Assembly (NCBI RefSeq): GCF_001074825.1
Contig: NZ_JUPG01000139.1
Coordinates: forward strand, 1 to 40,452
Length of the DNA stretch: 40,452 bases
From: Streptococcus pseudopneumoniae
GTDB taxonomy: Bacteria > Bacillota > Bacilli > Lactobacillales > Streptococcaceae
Reading direction: 5' to 3'
Shown piece by piece: positions 1 through 6,545 of the stretch (within the stretch, counting starts at the first letter, position 1; every line of letters starts with the position of its first letter). The notes beneath the pieces are model-generated. The model was not told the DNA's origin. It was given only the letters and a program-made list of their open reading frames with translations, and searched no databases. The position numbers and the translations under genes are program-made.

Positions 1-46
1 CATCAAATTGAAACATGAATTATTTTAGATAAAACTATTGACTTTT

Positions 47-170
47 CTTATAGTTTGTCTTTCTTATTTGTAAAGTTTATCTTTACTTAGATCAAGTATA
101 TAATGTTTTTCTTTACCTGTCAAGAGAAAATAAATAAAAACTTTACAAAAGTTTTTTTAGCGGTTATAAT
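47..170. promoter_or_regulatory. Divergent promoter and operator region of the repressor switch
   Basis: Rightward promoter: TTTACA at 142-147, 17-bp spacer, TATAAT at 165-170, serving the repressor at 188. Leftward promoter candidate (minus strand): TTTACA at 74-69, 16-bp spacer, TATAAG at 52-47, as expected for a cro-like early gene. Two palindromes overlap the -35 elements: GTAAAG-N5-CTTTAC (70-86) and AAAACTTT-ACA-AAAGTTTT (137-155). The hexamer CTTTAC recurs at 81, 111 and 141, exactly 30 bp apart. Promoters and repeats are seen directly; repressor binding is inferred. Confidence 0.6.
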
Positions 171-187
171 CTAACTGAGGTGATAAA

Positions 188-850
188 ATGTCAACAATAA
201 AAAATAGGCTAAAGATTCTAAGAACCAAAGAGGGAATAACTCAAGATGAATTAGCTCAAATAATAAATAAAGAACTGAAAGAAAACGAAAAACCAATATC
301 CAAAATGGTGATATCTAATTGGGAAAATAATAAACATACTATCAAACCAGATAAAGCCCAGCAATTAGCAGATATTTTTGGGGTAAGTGTTGGGTATCTA
401 TTGGGGTATGAAGATTATAAAACTATTCAAAATGATGCATTTGATAGCTATAGAAATATGGCAAAATTATTACGCACCAACCCAGATTTTAAAAATATAA
501 TTTCAGAATATAATGAAACTAATCGAAAAAACGGTAAGAGGGATTTATCCCTTTTTGTAAAAGCTGAAAGCCTTCCCGTAATCGAACAAGATATTAAGGA
601 TCTTATTCTTGAAGAGTGGAAAAAAACTCAACCCGAAGATAATTATGAAGAAATCGATGGGACTCTTTCTGATAATATTTCAAGAATCTATATAGCTCTT
701 GGACAATTGCCAATACTTTTTCAAGATTTTTTCGGTTCTTTTCTAACCCTTTCAAAATCTGATAAAAAAATCGTTATGCAGCTAGTAAATAGTCTATACG
801 AAAAAAATAAAGATATAGGTATCATAAAAGACTATACTGATAAAAAATAA
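188..850 (+). CDS. XRE-family (CI-like) transcriptional repressor
   Basis: A 220-residue cytoplasmic DNA-binding protein with an XRE/Cro-CI helix-turn-helix in about residues 4-75 (LKILRTKEGITQDELAQ, then VISNWENN, then ADIFGVSVGYLLG). The remaining 145 residues form an acidic, helix-rich tail with no recognisable S24/LexA autocleavage domain, so induction by self-cleavage is not expected. An anti-repressor or proteolysis is more likely. GAGGTGA precedes the ATG at good spacing. It is transcribed from a promoter overlapped by palindromes it probably binds, divergent to an unseen early gene. Together with the integrase this is the lysogeny module of the element. The family is secure; the role as phage or island repressor rests on context. 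Confidence 0.85.
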   Translation: MSTIKNRLKILRTKEGITQDELAQIINKELKENEKPISKMVISNWENNKHTIKPDKAQQLADIFGVSVGYLLGYEDYKTIQNDAFDSYRNMAKLLRTNPDFKNIISEYNETNRKNGKRDLSLFVKAESLPVIEQDIKDLILEEWKKTQPEDNYEEIDGTLSDNISRIYIALGQLPILFQDFFGSFLTLSKSDKKIVMQLVNSLYEKNKDIGIIKDYTDKK

Positions 851-902
851 TTTGGAATTTACTTAGAATTATCTGATAAAAAGCTAAAAAGGAGTAACCC
901 CC

Positions 903-1172
903 ATGGGATTTTTTGACACTGTTAAACAAGAAGGTAGTTTTTCTACCGCATCTGGAGTAAATGGACTACACTACGTTGTCCTTCAGGTAACTTTGAAAGA
1001 AAAGTTTTTCGGCACTGGATCAGGAAACCTTACAGAATTAGAAGATGTTATCAACAAACAAGCTTCAAAAGGTTATCGCCTACATACCATCACTACTGCC
1101 AATGGTGGAAGCAAAGGACTAGGCGGTGGCGACCGTATCCAGGCTACAATGGTATTTGAGAAGATTATATAA
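903..1172 (+). CDS. Small DUF4177-like protein
   Basis: An 89-residue protein without signal peptide or membrane segment. The core (HYVVLQVTLKEKF, then LEDVINKQASKGYRLHTI) and the ending QATMVFEKI fit the DUF4177 pattern of a small beta-alpha-beta fold with a conserved GYR/GW turn. No biochemical function is established for this family; its members are common beside XRE regulators in Gram-positive prophages and islands. AAGGAGT lies 9 bases before the ATG. It lies about 50 bp after the repressor and is probably co-transcribed with it. A conserved glycine-rich loop (residues 66-75) precedes the last strand. Function is unknown. Confidence 0.7.
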   Translation: MGFFDTVKQEGSFSTASGVNGLHYVVLQVTLKEKFFGTGSGNLTELEDVINKQASKGYRLHTITTANGGSKGLGGGDRIQATMVFEKII

Positions 1173-1241
1173 ACCAAACTACTAACCCTAAAAGGGGAAT
1201 GGATTCTATCGGAAATTTTAAAAATTTTTTAACTAAAATAC

Positions 1242-1270
1242 TTGACAAGATATAAAAAAGCCCTTATAAT
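1242..1270 (+). promoter_or_regulatory. Consensus sigma-A promoter of the AbiF-associated ncRNA
   Basis: Perfect TTGACA (1242-1247), 17-bp spacer and perfect TATAAT (1265-1270). This is the strongest promoter in the window. The predicted start is near 1277, only 82 bases before the abiF start codon, so most of the initial transcript is the structured RNA. Confidence 0.9.
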
Positions 1271-1276
1271 TAACGT

Positions 1277-1343
1277 AATCGATGAATAGATGCGCTTAGC
1301 ATCACACCAAAAGGGCTTCACTTTGTGAGGCCCTTTTGCGTTG
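1277..1343 (+). ncRNA. AbiF-associated structured RNA (abiF RNA motif)
   Basis: The predicted transcript carries two hairpins. The first is GATGC/GCATC with a 5-base loop (1289-1303). The second is a 13-bp stem (1309-1321 with 1325-1337) closing a 3-base loop, whose 3' arm ends in TTTT like an intrinsic terminator. A short helix TAACG (1271-1275) with CGTTG (1339-1343) is also possible if transcription starts upstream. The abiF RNA motif is a known comparative-genomics RNA class found directly upstream of Abi_2-domain genes. Position, size and the terminal hairpin fit it. Recent work describes this RNA as the antitoxin that binds the HEPN protein. Assignment to the class is by context and shape, not by a covariance model. 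Confidence 0.75.
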
Positions 1344-1358
1344 TAGAAAGAGGAATTG

Positions 1359-2330
1359 ATGAAACCTTTTGCAGACGAAACAAAACAAATAGATATCTTA
1401 AAATCTAGAAATCTACTTTTTCTAGATGAAGACAAAGCAAAAAGAGTATTGATGAACTACGGTTACTACGAAGTAGTAAATGGATACAAAATGTTCTTGT
1501 TAGAAGACAGTAGTACGAGAGAACAGTATAAGCCAGGTGCTACTTTTGAACACTTGACTGCTCTATATGAACTCGATAAAAGTATTCGAAATGGTGTTAT
1601 TCAAGCTTCACTAGAGATAGAATTATCACTCAGAACCGCCATAGCTTATACACTTGCTGAGGACTTCGGTGTAGAACAACGTCAGTATTTATATTATAAA
1701 AATTTTCGACAAGGAGATACTATTTGGAGCGACAGCCAGCCAACTAATGAACGAGCTATACTTCTTAACAAATTATTTCATCTTGAGAACAGAAATATAG
1801 AGCCTTTAAATCATTATAGAACTAACCACGGCCATATTCCGCCTTGGATTTTATTAAAGGAAAGCACCTTCGGAAACCTAAAATATATCTTCAAACTCCT
1901 GAAAGGCCCTCAAAAGGATAAAGTTATTTCAATTTGCTACGGCATTGATATTTCAGATGTAACAGACAATTTGAGATCCCTTTTTAAAGATACTCTTGAT
2001 GTTGTAAATAGTTTCAGAAATAGAGCTGCTCATAGCGGAAGAATATTTAATTTTAAGTCAACTATCTATAAGATACGCTATAACAACACCTTTCACAATA
2101 AAGTAGAGATAACACCTGCTCAGTATCGTATAGGTTTGGGGCAAAGCGACCTTTATACATTATCAAAAATATTAGATTATTTTGACAATAAAAAGGCTAA
2201 AATAAATCTAGATGTTTATATCTCATATTCTATAAAAAAACATTGTGAAAATTATAAAGAGGATTTAGAGTTATTAGCAAATGAAATGAACTATCCTTTA
2301 GATGAATTAAAGCAAGAACTAAAGGAATAA
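1359..2330 (+). CDS. abiF: AbiF/AbiD-type abortive infection protein (Abi_2, HEPN fold)
   Basis: A 323-residue protein of the Abi_2 family (AbiD/AbiF of lactococci). It opens with the typical FADETKQIDILKSRNL segment and an early GYYEVVNGYK motif. The HEPN RNase motif R-x4-H is seen as RNRAAH at residues 220-225, following a helix-rich core (roughly residues 60-220). HEPN proteins usually act as dimeric RNases that cut cellular RNA during infection. AGAGG precedes the ATG at 1359; the in-frame TTG at 1356 is too close to that site to be the start. It lies right behind a structured RNA driven by a consensus promoter and stands between repressor and integrase, a typical moron position expressed in the lysogen. 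Inference: a prophage-borne toxin held by its RNA partner, protecting the lysogen against other phages. Confidence 0.85.
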   Translation: MKPFADETKQIDILKSRNLLFLDEDKAKRVLMNYGYYEVVNGYKMFLLEDSSTREQYKPGATFEHLTALYELDKSIRNGVIQASLEIELSLRTAIAYTLAEDFGVEQRQYLYYKNFRQGDTIWSDSQPTNERAILLNKLFHLENRNIEPLNHYRTNHGHIPPWILLKESTFGNLKYIFKLLKGPQKDKVISICYGIDISDVTDNLRSLFKDTLDVVNSFRNRAAHSGRIFNFKSTIYKIRYNNTFHNKVEITPAQYRIGLGQSDLYTLSKILDYFDNKKAKINLDVYISYSIKKHCENYKEDLELLANEMNYPLDELKQELKE

Positions 2331-2370
2331 CAAGACATATCAATGTGTTTCAAACTTTTTTAGAAACACT

Positions 2371-2517
2371 TGTAAAAATTTCTAAAAAGTGATATCATAT
2401 TTTCCAATCGTAAAAGAAACCCTATGGGTTACACTGCTCTATACCTGTATCTCTATATAGGTCAGGGTTACAACAAGAAAATAAGTGTATCAGCTTTTTA
2501 GTTGGTACACTTTTTTC
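2371..2517 (+). ncRNA. Candidate small RNA between abiF and the integrase
   Basis: A complete transcription unit without an ORF. The promoter is TTGTAA (2371-2376), 17-bp spacer, extended -10 TGATATCAT (-10 at 2394-2399). The terminator is a 12-bp hairpin (2483-2494 with 2501-2512, two wobble pairs) running into TTTTTT. The predicted RNA runs from about 2406 to 2517. Inside are a 5-bp hairpin AACCC/GGGTT (2418-2430) and an 8-bp hairpin ACCTGTAT/ATATAGGT with loop CTCT (2443-2462). A second AGGGTTAC at 2464-2471 could compete for AACCC. No known family is recognised. It could instead be an attenuated leader of the integrase gene. Confidence 0.5.
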
Positions 2518-2529
2518 TATCTTTTCAAA

Positions 2530-2548
2530 CCCCATATAAGCCCCATAT
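2530..2548. repeat. CCCCATAT direct repeat, one helical turn apart
   Basis: Two identical 8-mers start at 2530 and 2541 (11-bp period) in the gene-free stretch before the integrase. Such phased repeats often bind excisionase, integrase arm domains or a regulator. Nothing more is visible to decide between these. No convincing integrase promoter with both boxes was found in 2513-2690. Confidence 0.35.
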
Positions 2549-2690
2549 TCACCTCGTTTTCTATTCTGGTACAATTTTACCGTCCGTCCTCTTAAAATCG
2601 AAAATAGAGGGGTTCTCGTAGCTCCTCGCATGGTATAAACTCAAAACCTTTTCTAATTGCTTGCCTGCTGATGAAAAAGGAGTTAAAACC

Positions 2691-3857
2691 ATGAAAATTA
2701 CACAACACACGAAAAAAGACGGATCAGCAGTCTACCGCTCTAGTATCTATCTTGGCATTGATTCTGTAACTGGTAAGAAGGTCAAGACTACCATATCAGC
2801 ACGAACAAAGAAAGAACTCAGAAATAAGGCCACTCAGGTCAAGGTAGAATTTGAGAAAAACGGCTCTACCCGGAAACAACGCTCACATATAACAACCTAT
2901 AGCGAACTTGTGGACTTGTTTTGGCAAACCTACCAGCATACCGTAAAGACTAATACGCAGATTAAGATAAAAGGTTGCTTAAATAACTACCTCTTGCCCT
3001 CATTTGGTACTTACAAACTAGATAAACTTACTCCTGTTATTATCCAAACTCAGGTAAATAAGTGGGCGGATGAGTACAATCAGGATGGAACAGGGTATAA
3101 AGAATACAATCACCTTCATGCCTTAAATAAACGTATTCTACAGTATGGAATTTCTATTCAAGCATTAGACAATAACCCTGCTCGTGATGTTGTCATTCCT
3201 AGAAAGATAACAAGAGATAAACAAGAAATTAAATACTTTCAAAATCAGGAACTTAAAAACTTCCTCTCCTATCTCGATAACCTGGAGAATACCTTTGTCA
3301 ATTTCTATGATACTGTGCTTTATAAAACGCTCCTAGCTACTGGACTGCGCATCCGTGAATGTCTTGCCCTGGAATGGTCTGATATTGACCTGCAGAACGG
3401 AACGATCGATATTAACAAAACACTCAATATTTTAAACCAGGTAAACAGTCCTAAGACAAAATCAAGCTACAGAGTTCTAGATATCGATCATAAAACAGTA
3501 CTCATGCTTCGTCTCTACCGAGCAAGACAAGCAGAAAACGGTAGAAATATTGGCTTAACCTATGAGAAAGTATTCTCTGATAGCTTTGACAACTATGTCA
3601 ATACTCGAAAGGTTGATTATCGCCTACATAAGCACTTAAAAAACGCTAACTGTACTGATTTAGGCTTTCATGCTTTCCGACACACTCACGCTAGTATCTT
3701 GCTTAATGCTGGCCTGCCATACAAGGAAATACAGACACGTCTTGGCCATGCAAAAATATCTGTAACTATGGACACTTACAGCCATTTATCAAAAGAAAAC
3801 CAAAAAAGAGCAGTCTCATTCTTTGAAACTGCCCTCGAAAAAATAAAAAGTTCTTAA
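2691..3857 (+). CDS. int: Tyrosine recombinase (phage-type integrase)
   Basis: A 388-residue site-specific recombinase that integrates and excises the element. It has an N-terminal AP2-like arm-binding domain (about residues 1-55, DGSAVYRSSIYLG), a SAM-like core-binding domain (about 70-170) and a C-terminal catalytic domain. All catalytic residues are present: R220 (ATGLRIRE), K255, H327-x-x-R330 (HAFRHTH), H353 (LGHAKIS) and the nucleophile Y363 (DTYSHL). Length and motif spacing match Gram-positive phage and ICE integrases. AAGGAGT 8 bases upstream favours the ATG at 2691 over the upstream in-frame TTG at 2661. It is the outermost gene of the element, reading towards the host junction. Confidence 0.93.
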   Translation: MKITQHTKKDGSAVYRSSIYLGIDSVTGKKVKTTISARTKKELRNKATQVKVEFEKNGSTRKQRSHITTYSELVDLFWQTYQHTVKTNTQIKIKGCLNNYLLPSFGTYKLDKLTPVIIQTQVNKWADEYNQDGTGYKEYNHLHALNKRILQYGISIQALDNNPARDVVIPRKITRDKQEIKYFQNQELKNFLSYLDNLENTFVNFYDTVLYKTLLATGLRIRECLALEWSDIDLQNGTIDINKTLNILNQVNSPKTKSSYRVLDIDHKTVLMLRLYRARQAENGRNIGLTYEKVFSDSFDNYVNTRKVDYRLHKHLKNANCTDLGFHAFRHTHASILLNAGLPYKEIQTRLGHAKISVTMDTYSHLSKENQKRAVSFFETALEKIKSS

Positions 3858-3881
3858 AAAAGTCCACAAAATAAAAAAAGC

Positions 3882-3904
3882 GATACATAAAACCCTTATG
3901 TATC
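3882..3904. repeat. Perfect 9-bp inverted repeat after the integrase gene
   Basis: GATACATAA, 5-base spacer, TTATGTATC. It lies 25 bp past the integrase stop and is not followed by a T run, so it is not a good terminator for int. It is a candidate integrase core or attachment-site element. Confidence 0.5.
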
Positions 3905-3919
3905 AACGATTATAGAATG

Positions 3920-3950
3920 ATTTCGGTATAATTGACTATTATACCGAAAT
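3920..3950. repeat. Perfect 13-bp inverted repeat: int terminator and/or attachment region
   Basis: ATTTCGGTATAAT, 5-base loop, ATTATACCGAAAT, followed by TTTTCTC. It can act as an intrinsic terminator for the integrase. Its position at the element-host boundary also makes it part of the likely attR region. The other attachment site lies outside the window, so the core cannot be defined. Confidence 0.55.
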
Positions 3951-3962
3951 TTTCTCATTTTT

Positions 3963-4006
3963 AAAAGAAAAAGGGCGCTGGTAAAGGATAATCTTCACCA
4001 ACTCCC
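3963..4006 (-). terminator. Terminator of the thiamine-precursor transport operon
   Basis: A 14-position stem (3973-3986 with 3993-4006; one A-G mismatch, two wobble pairs) with a 6-base loop. On the minus strand it is followed by TTTTTCTTTT. It lies directly after the last gene of the operon and marks host DNA. Confidence 0.88.
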
Positions 4007-4013
4007 TATTTTT

Positions 4014-4742
4014 CTACTTATCTAAGCCTAATTCTGCCAAGATTTGACGTTTGTAGGCAATCTTTTGGACTTCCTTGTCCTCATCTCCAGACCAATCTAG
4101 TTTAATTTCTGAAACAATCTGCCCAGGGCGATTTTTCAAGATATAGATGCGATCGCTGAGATTGAGGGCCTCCTCGATACTATGCGTGATGATTAAGGTT
4201 GTTAGATGCAACTGCCTGTGAATCTCAAGGTACCAAGCGTGGAGTTCCATCTTGGTCATCTCATCCAAGGCGCTAAAGGCCTCATCCAAGAGAAAGAGCT
4301 TGTGCCCAAAAAGATAGGTACGAAGCAAGGCCACACGCTGACGCATCCCCCCACTCAGTTCATGAGGATATTTATCCCTTACAGTCGTCAACTGAAAGGT
4401 TTCAAGAATTTCATCCGCGCGGGCAATGGCTTCCGCCTTATCCACTTTTTGAATCAAGAGGGGCAGGATGATATTGCCAAGCACCGTCTTGTGCTCCAAG
4501 AGCAAATCCTTTTGCAACATATAACTAACGCGCCCCTTAGGATTTTCCTCACCGTCAAGGACAATGCGCCCTGACTGGACTTCTAAAATCCCAGCGATTA
4601 GATTAAAGAGGGTGGTCTTTCCAACACCACTTGGACCTAGGATAGAAACCACTTCACCTGAAGTCACCTGCAGGTTAATGTCCTCTAAAATCCTATCTTG
4701 ACCATAGGCATAACTGACGTGTTCTAGTCTAATTTCTGTCAT
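4014..4742 (-). CDS. thiZ: ABC transporter ATP-binding protein, thiamine-precursor (HMP-type) import
   Basis: A 242-residue ATPase of the nitrate/sulfonate/taurine (SsuB/TauB) class. It has Walker A GPSGVGKT (36-43), signature LSGGMRQ (129-135), Walker B LFLLDE (149-154), a following D-loop SALD, and the switch histidine in ITHSIEEAL. It energises the permease encoded upstream. Its ATG overlaps the stop of the binding-protein gene (TAATG), so translation is probably coupled. It is the last gene of the riboswitch-controlled operon, with a strong terminator behind it. The substrate is inferred from the TPP riboswitch and the NMT1/THI5-type binding protein, not from this subunit. Confidence 0.85.
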   Translation of the reverse strand: MTEIRLEHVSYAYGQDRILEDINLQVTSGEVVSILGPSGVGKTTLFNLIAGILEVQSGRIVLDGEENPKGRVSYMLQKDLLLEHKTVLGNIILPLLIQKVDKAEAIARADEILETFQLTTVRDKYPHELSGGMRQRVALLRTYLFGHKLFLLDEAFSALDEMTKMELHAWYLEIHRQLHLTTLIITHSIEEALNLSDRIYILKNRPGQIVSEIKLDWSGDEDKEVQKIAYKRQILAELGLDK

Positions 4743-5749
4743 TATTTCACAAATTCGTTGGTGAAGCCTTTGTCTGTCAAGTCTTCTTTAAGGATACCAT
4801 TTTCTTTATCCCATTTGTAGAAGGCGTTCCAGCGAGCTGCATCAAATTGACCCCATTTTTCCTTGTCGCTTGCGTATTCTTTTGACAAGTATTTTTGAGA
4901 TTCGATGACAAAGTCACGTTTTTCCTGAAGTTCAGGTGCATTTTTGATGAGGATATCAGCTGCTTCTTCTGGATGCTCCATGGCATATTGGTAGCCTTTT
5001 TTAATAGCTTGGATGACTTTACGAGCTTCTTCTTTGTTGTCTTTCAAATAGTCGTTGTTTGCGATGATAACTGGTGAGTAGTAGTCAAATTCTTTAACGT
5101 AGTCTTTCAAATACATGAAATTAGCATCTACACCTTGAGATTTAGCAAGGATACCATCCCAACCGTAGTAAATCCAAGCAGTGTCAAAGACGCCATTGGC
5201 AATCGGTGTGATTGAGTTTGAGTCGTTGTTTGGTACTTTTTCGACCTTCTCAAAGTCCCCACCTTGTGATTCTACCAAGGTTTTCAACATAGCAAGCTCA
5301 GTTGGGTCATTCCAAGTTCCGTATTTCTTACCAACCAAGTCCTTCGGACTGCTTACATTGTCAGATTTACGAGAAATAATTCCTGATGTATTGTGCTCAA
5401 CGATAGCTGCAACGGCAGTAATTCCTGCACCTTTTTCTAACTTCTTAGCCATGTAGTCTTGGAAATACACTGCAAATGGCGCCTTACCATTGATAACCAA
5501 GTCAGAAGAACTTTCTTCTGGTGGCAATTTCAAATCAACATCCACTCCAGCTTCCTTGAAATAGCCTTTTTCCTTGGCTACATAAAGCCCTGTGTGGTTG
5601 GTATTTGGTGTCCAGTCTAGGATAAAGTCAATTTTCTTGAGTTCTGCCTCTTTGTTGTCCTTAGAAGCAGTTCCTTGACCACAAGCTACAAGCACAACAG
5701 CTACAAGAGCTGTCACAAGCGTTAAAAACACTTTCCATGTTTTTTTCAT
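4742..5749 (-). CDS. thiY: Substrate-binding lipoprotein (NMT1/THI5-like), thiamine pyrimidine precursor uptake
   Basis: A 335-residue extracellular lipoprotein. The signal peptide ends in the lipobox LVAC with the lipidated Cys at residue 23. The mature part begins with the NMT1/THI5-family signature DWTPNTNHTGLYVAKEKGYF, typical of binding proteins for hydroxymethylpyrimidine-type thiamine precursors. The open frame extends 24 codons further upstream, but GAGGAAA lies just before the ATG at 5749 and the signal peptide starts there. It follows the permease gene by 37 bp; that gap contains half of a perfect inverted repeat. The exact ligand (HMP, formylaminopyrimidine or thiamine) cannot be read from the sequence. 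Confidence 0.87.
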   Translation of the reverse strand: MKKTWKVFLTLVTALVAVVLVACGQGTASKDNKEAELKKIDFILDWTPNTNHTGLYVAKEKGYFKEAGVDVDLKLPPEESSSDLVINGKAPFAVYFQDYMAKKLEKGAGITAVAAIVEHNTSGIISRKSDNVSSPKDLVGKKYGTWNDPTELAMLKTLVESQGGDFEKVEKVPNNDSNSITPIANGVFDTAWIYYGWDGILAKSQGVDANFMYLKDYVKEFDYYSPVIIANNDYLKDNKEEARKVIQAIKKGYQYAMEHPEEAADILIKNAPELQEKRDFVIESQKYLSKEYASDKEKWGQFDAARWNAFYKWDKENGILKEDLTDKGFTNEFVK

Positions 5750-5772
5750 TTTGATTTCCTCTTTTCTTTTTT

Positions 5773-5799
5773 GAAACATTCTAATTTTACGAATGTTTC
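5773..5799. repeat. Intercistronic inverted repeat spanning the permease stop codon
   Basis: GAAACATTC, 9-base spacer, GAATGTTTC: a perfect 9-bp inverted repeat. Its spacer contains the permease stop codon. On the mRNA the hairpin sits just upstream of the binding-protein ribosome site and is followed by A-rich sequence, so it is not a terminator. Confidence 0.6.
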
Positions 5800-6545
5800 C
5801 ATTTAATAACATATTTTTCACTAATATCGACCAGCTTCATACCCAGAAGACTGATAATCGATACCAGAATAATAATAGCGAACATAGTATCATACTGAAA
5901 CAGTTTCTTGGACTGAATCATATAAACACCAAGACCCTCAAAGCCTCCCAACCACTCAGATACCACTGTTGTGATAAAGGCGTAGGAGACGCTAACCCTT
6001 AGTCCTGCATAAAAGTAAGGCAGGCTGACCGGGATTTTAAAATGCCACAGGATTTGCCAAGGATTGGCTCGCATCAGACTAAACAAGGTCAGCATATCCT
6101 TATCACAATGCCTAAAACCATCTAAAATACTGACGATGATAGGGAAGGTCGTCGTCAAGATAATCAAGACAATCTTGGGCAAAATCCCATAACCTAGCCA
6201 CAAAACCAGGATAGGGGCTATGGCAATGGTCGGAATAGTCTGAACAACCACCATCATAGGGTAAATCAGGTCATTAAGCCAAGTCAAACTGTCCATAAGC
6301 ACAGCCATGAGACAGGCAATCAAGACTCCCAAAACCAGCCCCAGTAAAGCCACTCTCAAGGTGGCCCAGCTATGGTGCCAGAGAAATTCTCTGTCACGAA
6401 CAAATGACAGGAGAATTTCAAGAGGTGTCGGCAGAATAAACTTGGGGAGAAGTTTAAGCAAACCTGCTAACTGCCAGATTGACAAGACTACTAGAAAGCC
6501 CAATAGACTAATGTGTCGTCTCAGTATACTTTTCAAGTTTCTCAT
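5787..6545 (-). CDS. thiX: ABC transporter permease, thiamine-precursor import
   Basis: A 252-residue inner-membrane permease of the SsuC/TauC type with about six hydrophobic segments. The EAA-loop equivalent that contacts the ATPase is VVSEWLGGFEGLGVYMIQ (about residues 191-208). Its start lies inside the preceding gene (38-bp overlap). An in-frame TAA just upstream leaves only TTG at 6548 or ATG at 6545. The nearest GGAG is 12-15 bases away, so initiation probably relies on coupling to the upstream gene. It works with the binding lipoprotein and the ATPase encoded downstream. Confidence 0.85.
   Translation of the reverse strand: MRNLKSILRRHISLLGFLVVLSIWQLAGLLKLLPKFILPTPLEILLSFVRDREFLWHHSWATLRVALLGLVLGVLIACLMAVLMDSLTWLNDLIYPMMVVVQTIPTIAIAPILVLWLGYGILPKIVLIILTTTFPIIVSILDGFRHCDKDMLTLFSLMRANPWQILWHFKIPVSLPYFYAGLRVSVSYAFITTVVSEWLGGFEGLGVYMIQSKKLFQYDTMFAIIILVSIISLLGMKLVDISEKYVIKWKHS

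Larger units (their letters stand above)
1..3950. mobile_element. Right end of a prophage or phage-inducible island (lysogeny module), truncated by the window edge
   Basis: Read on the minus strand, the order is junction, integrase, AbiF, DUF4177, XRE repressor, divergent operator region. This is the standard layout of the lysogeny arm of temperate Gram-positive phages and phage-inducible islands. The DNA is more AT-rich than the flanking host genes, and none of these genes belongs to the conserved neighbourhood of the thiamine operon that follows. The early, structural or island genes would lie left of position 1, so prophage and island cannot be told apart. The right limit is inferred: it lies between the integrase stop (3857) and the host terminator (3973-4006), most likely in the inverted repeats at 3882-3950. 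Confidence 0.75.

Noticed and set aside
1..17. Start of a leftward cro-like gene at the first bases (ATG on the minus strand)
   Set aside because: Possible start codons are visible but no ribosome site, and too little sequence remains to support a gene.
1229..1435. Minus-strand ORF of 68 codons opposite the ncRNA and abiF start
   Set aside because: It is antisense to a consensus promoter and a structured RNA, with no ribosome site or recognisable sequence.
2422..2631. Minus-strand ORF of 69 codons in the gap before int
   Set aside because: No ribosome binding site, no family resemblance, and it overlaps the small-RNA terminator and repeats; better explained as non-coding.
3920..3950. tRNA fragment as integration target
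   Set aside because: The repeat has no T-loop or acceptor features; no tRNA lies at this junction.
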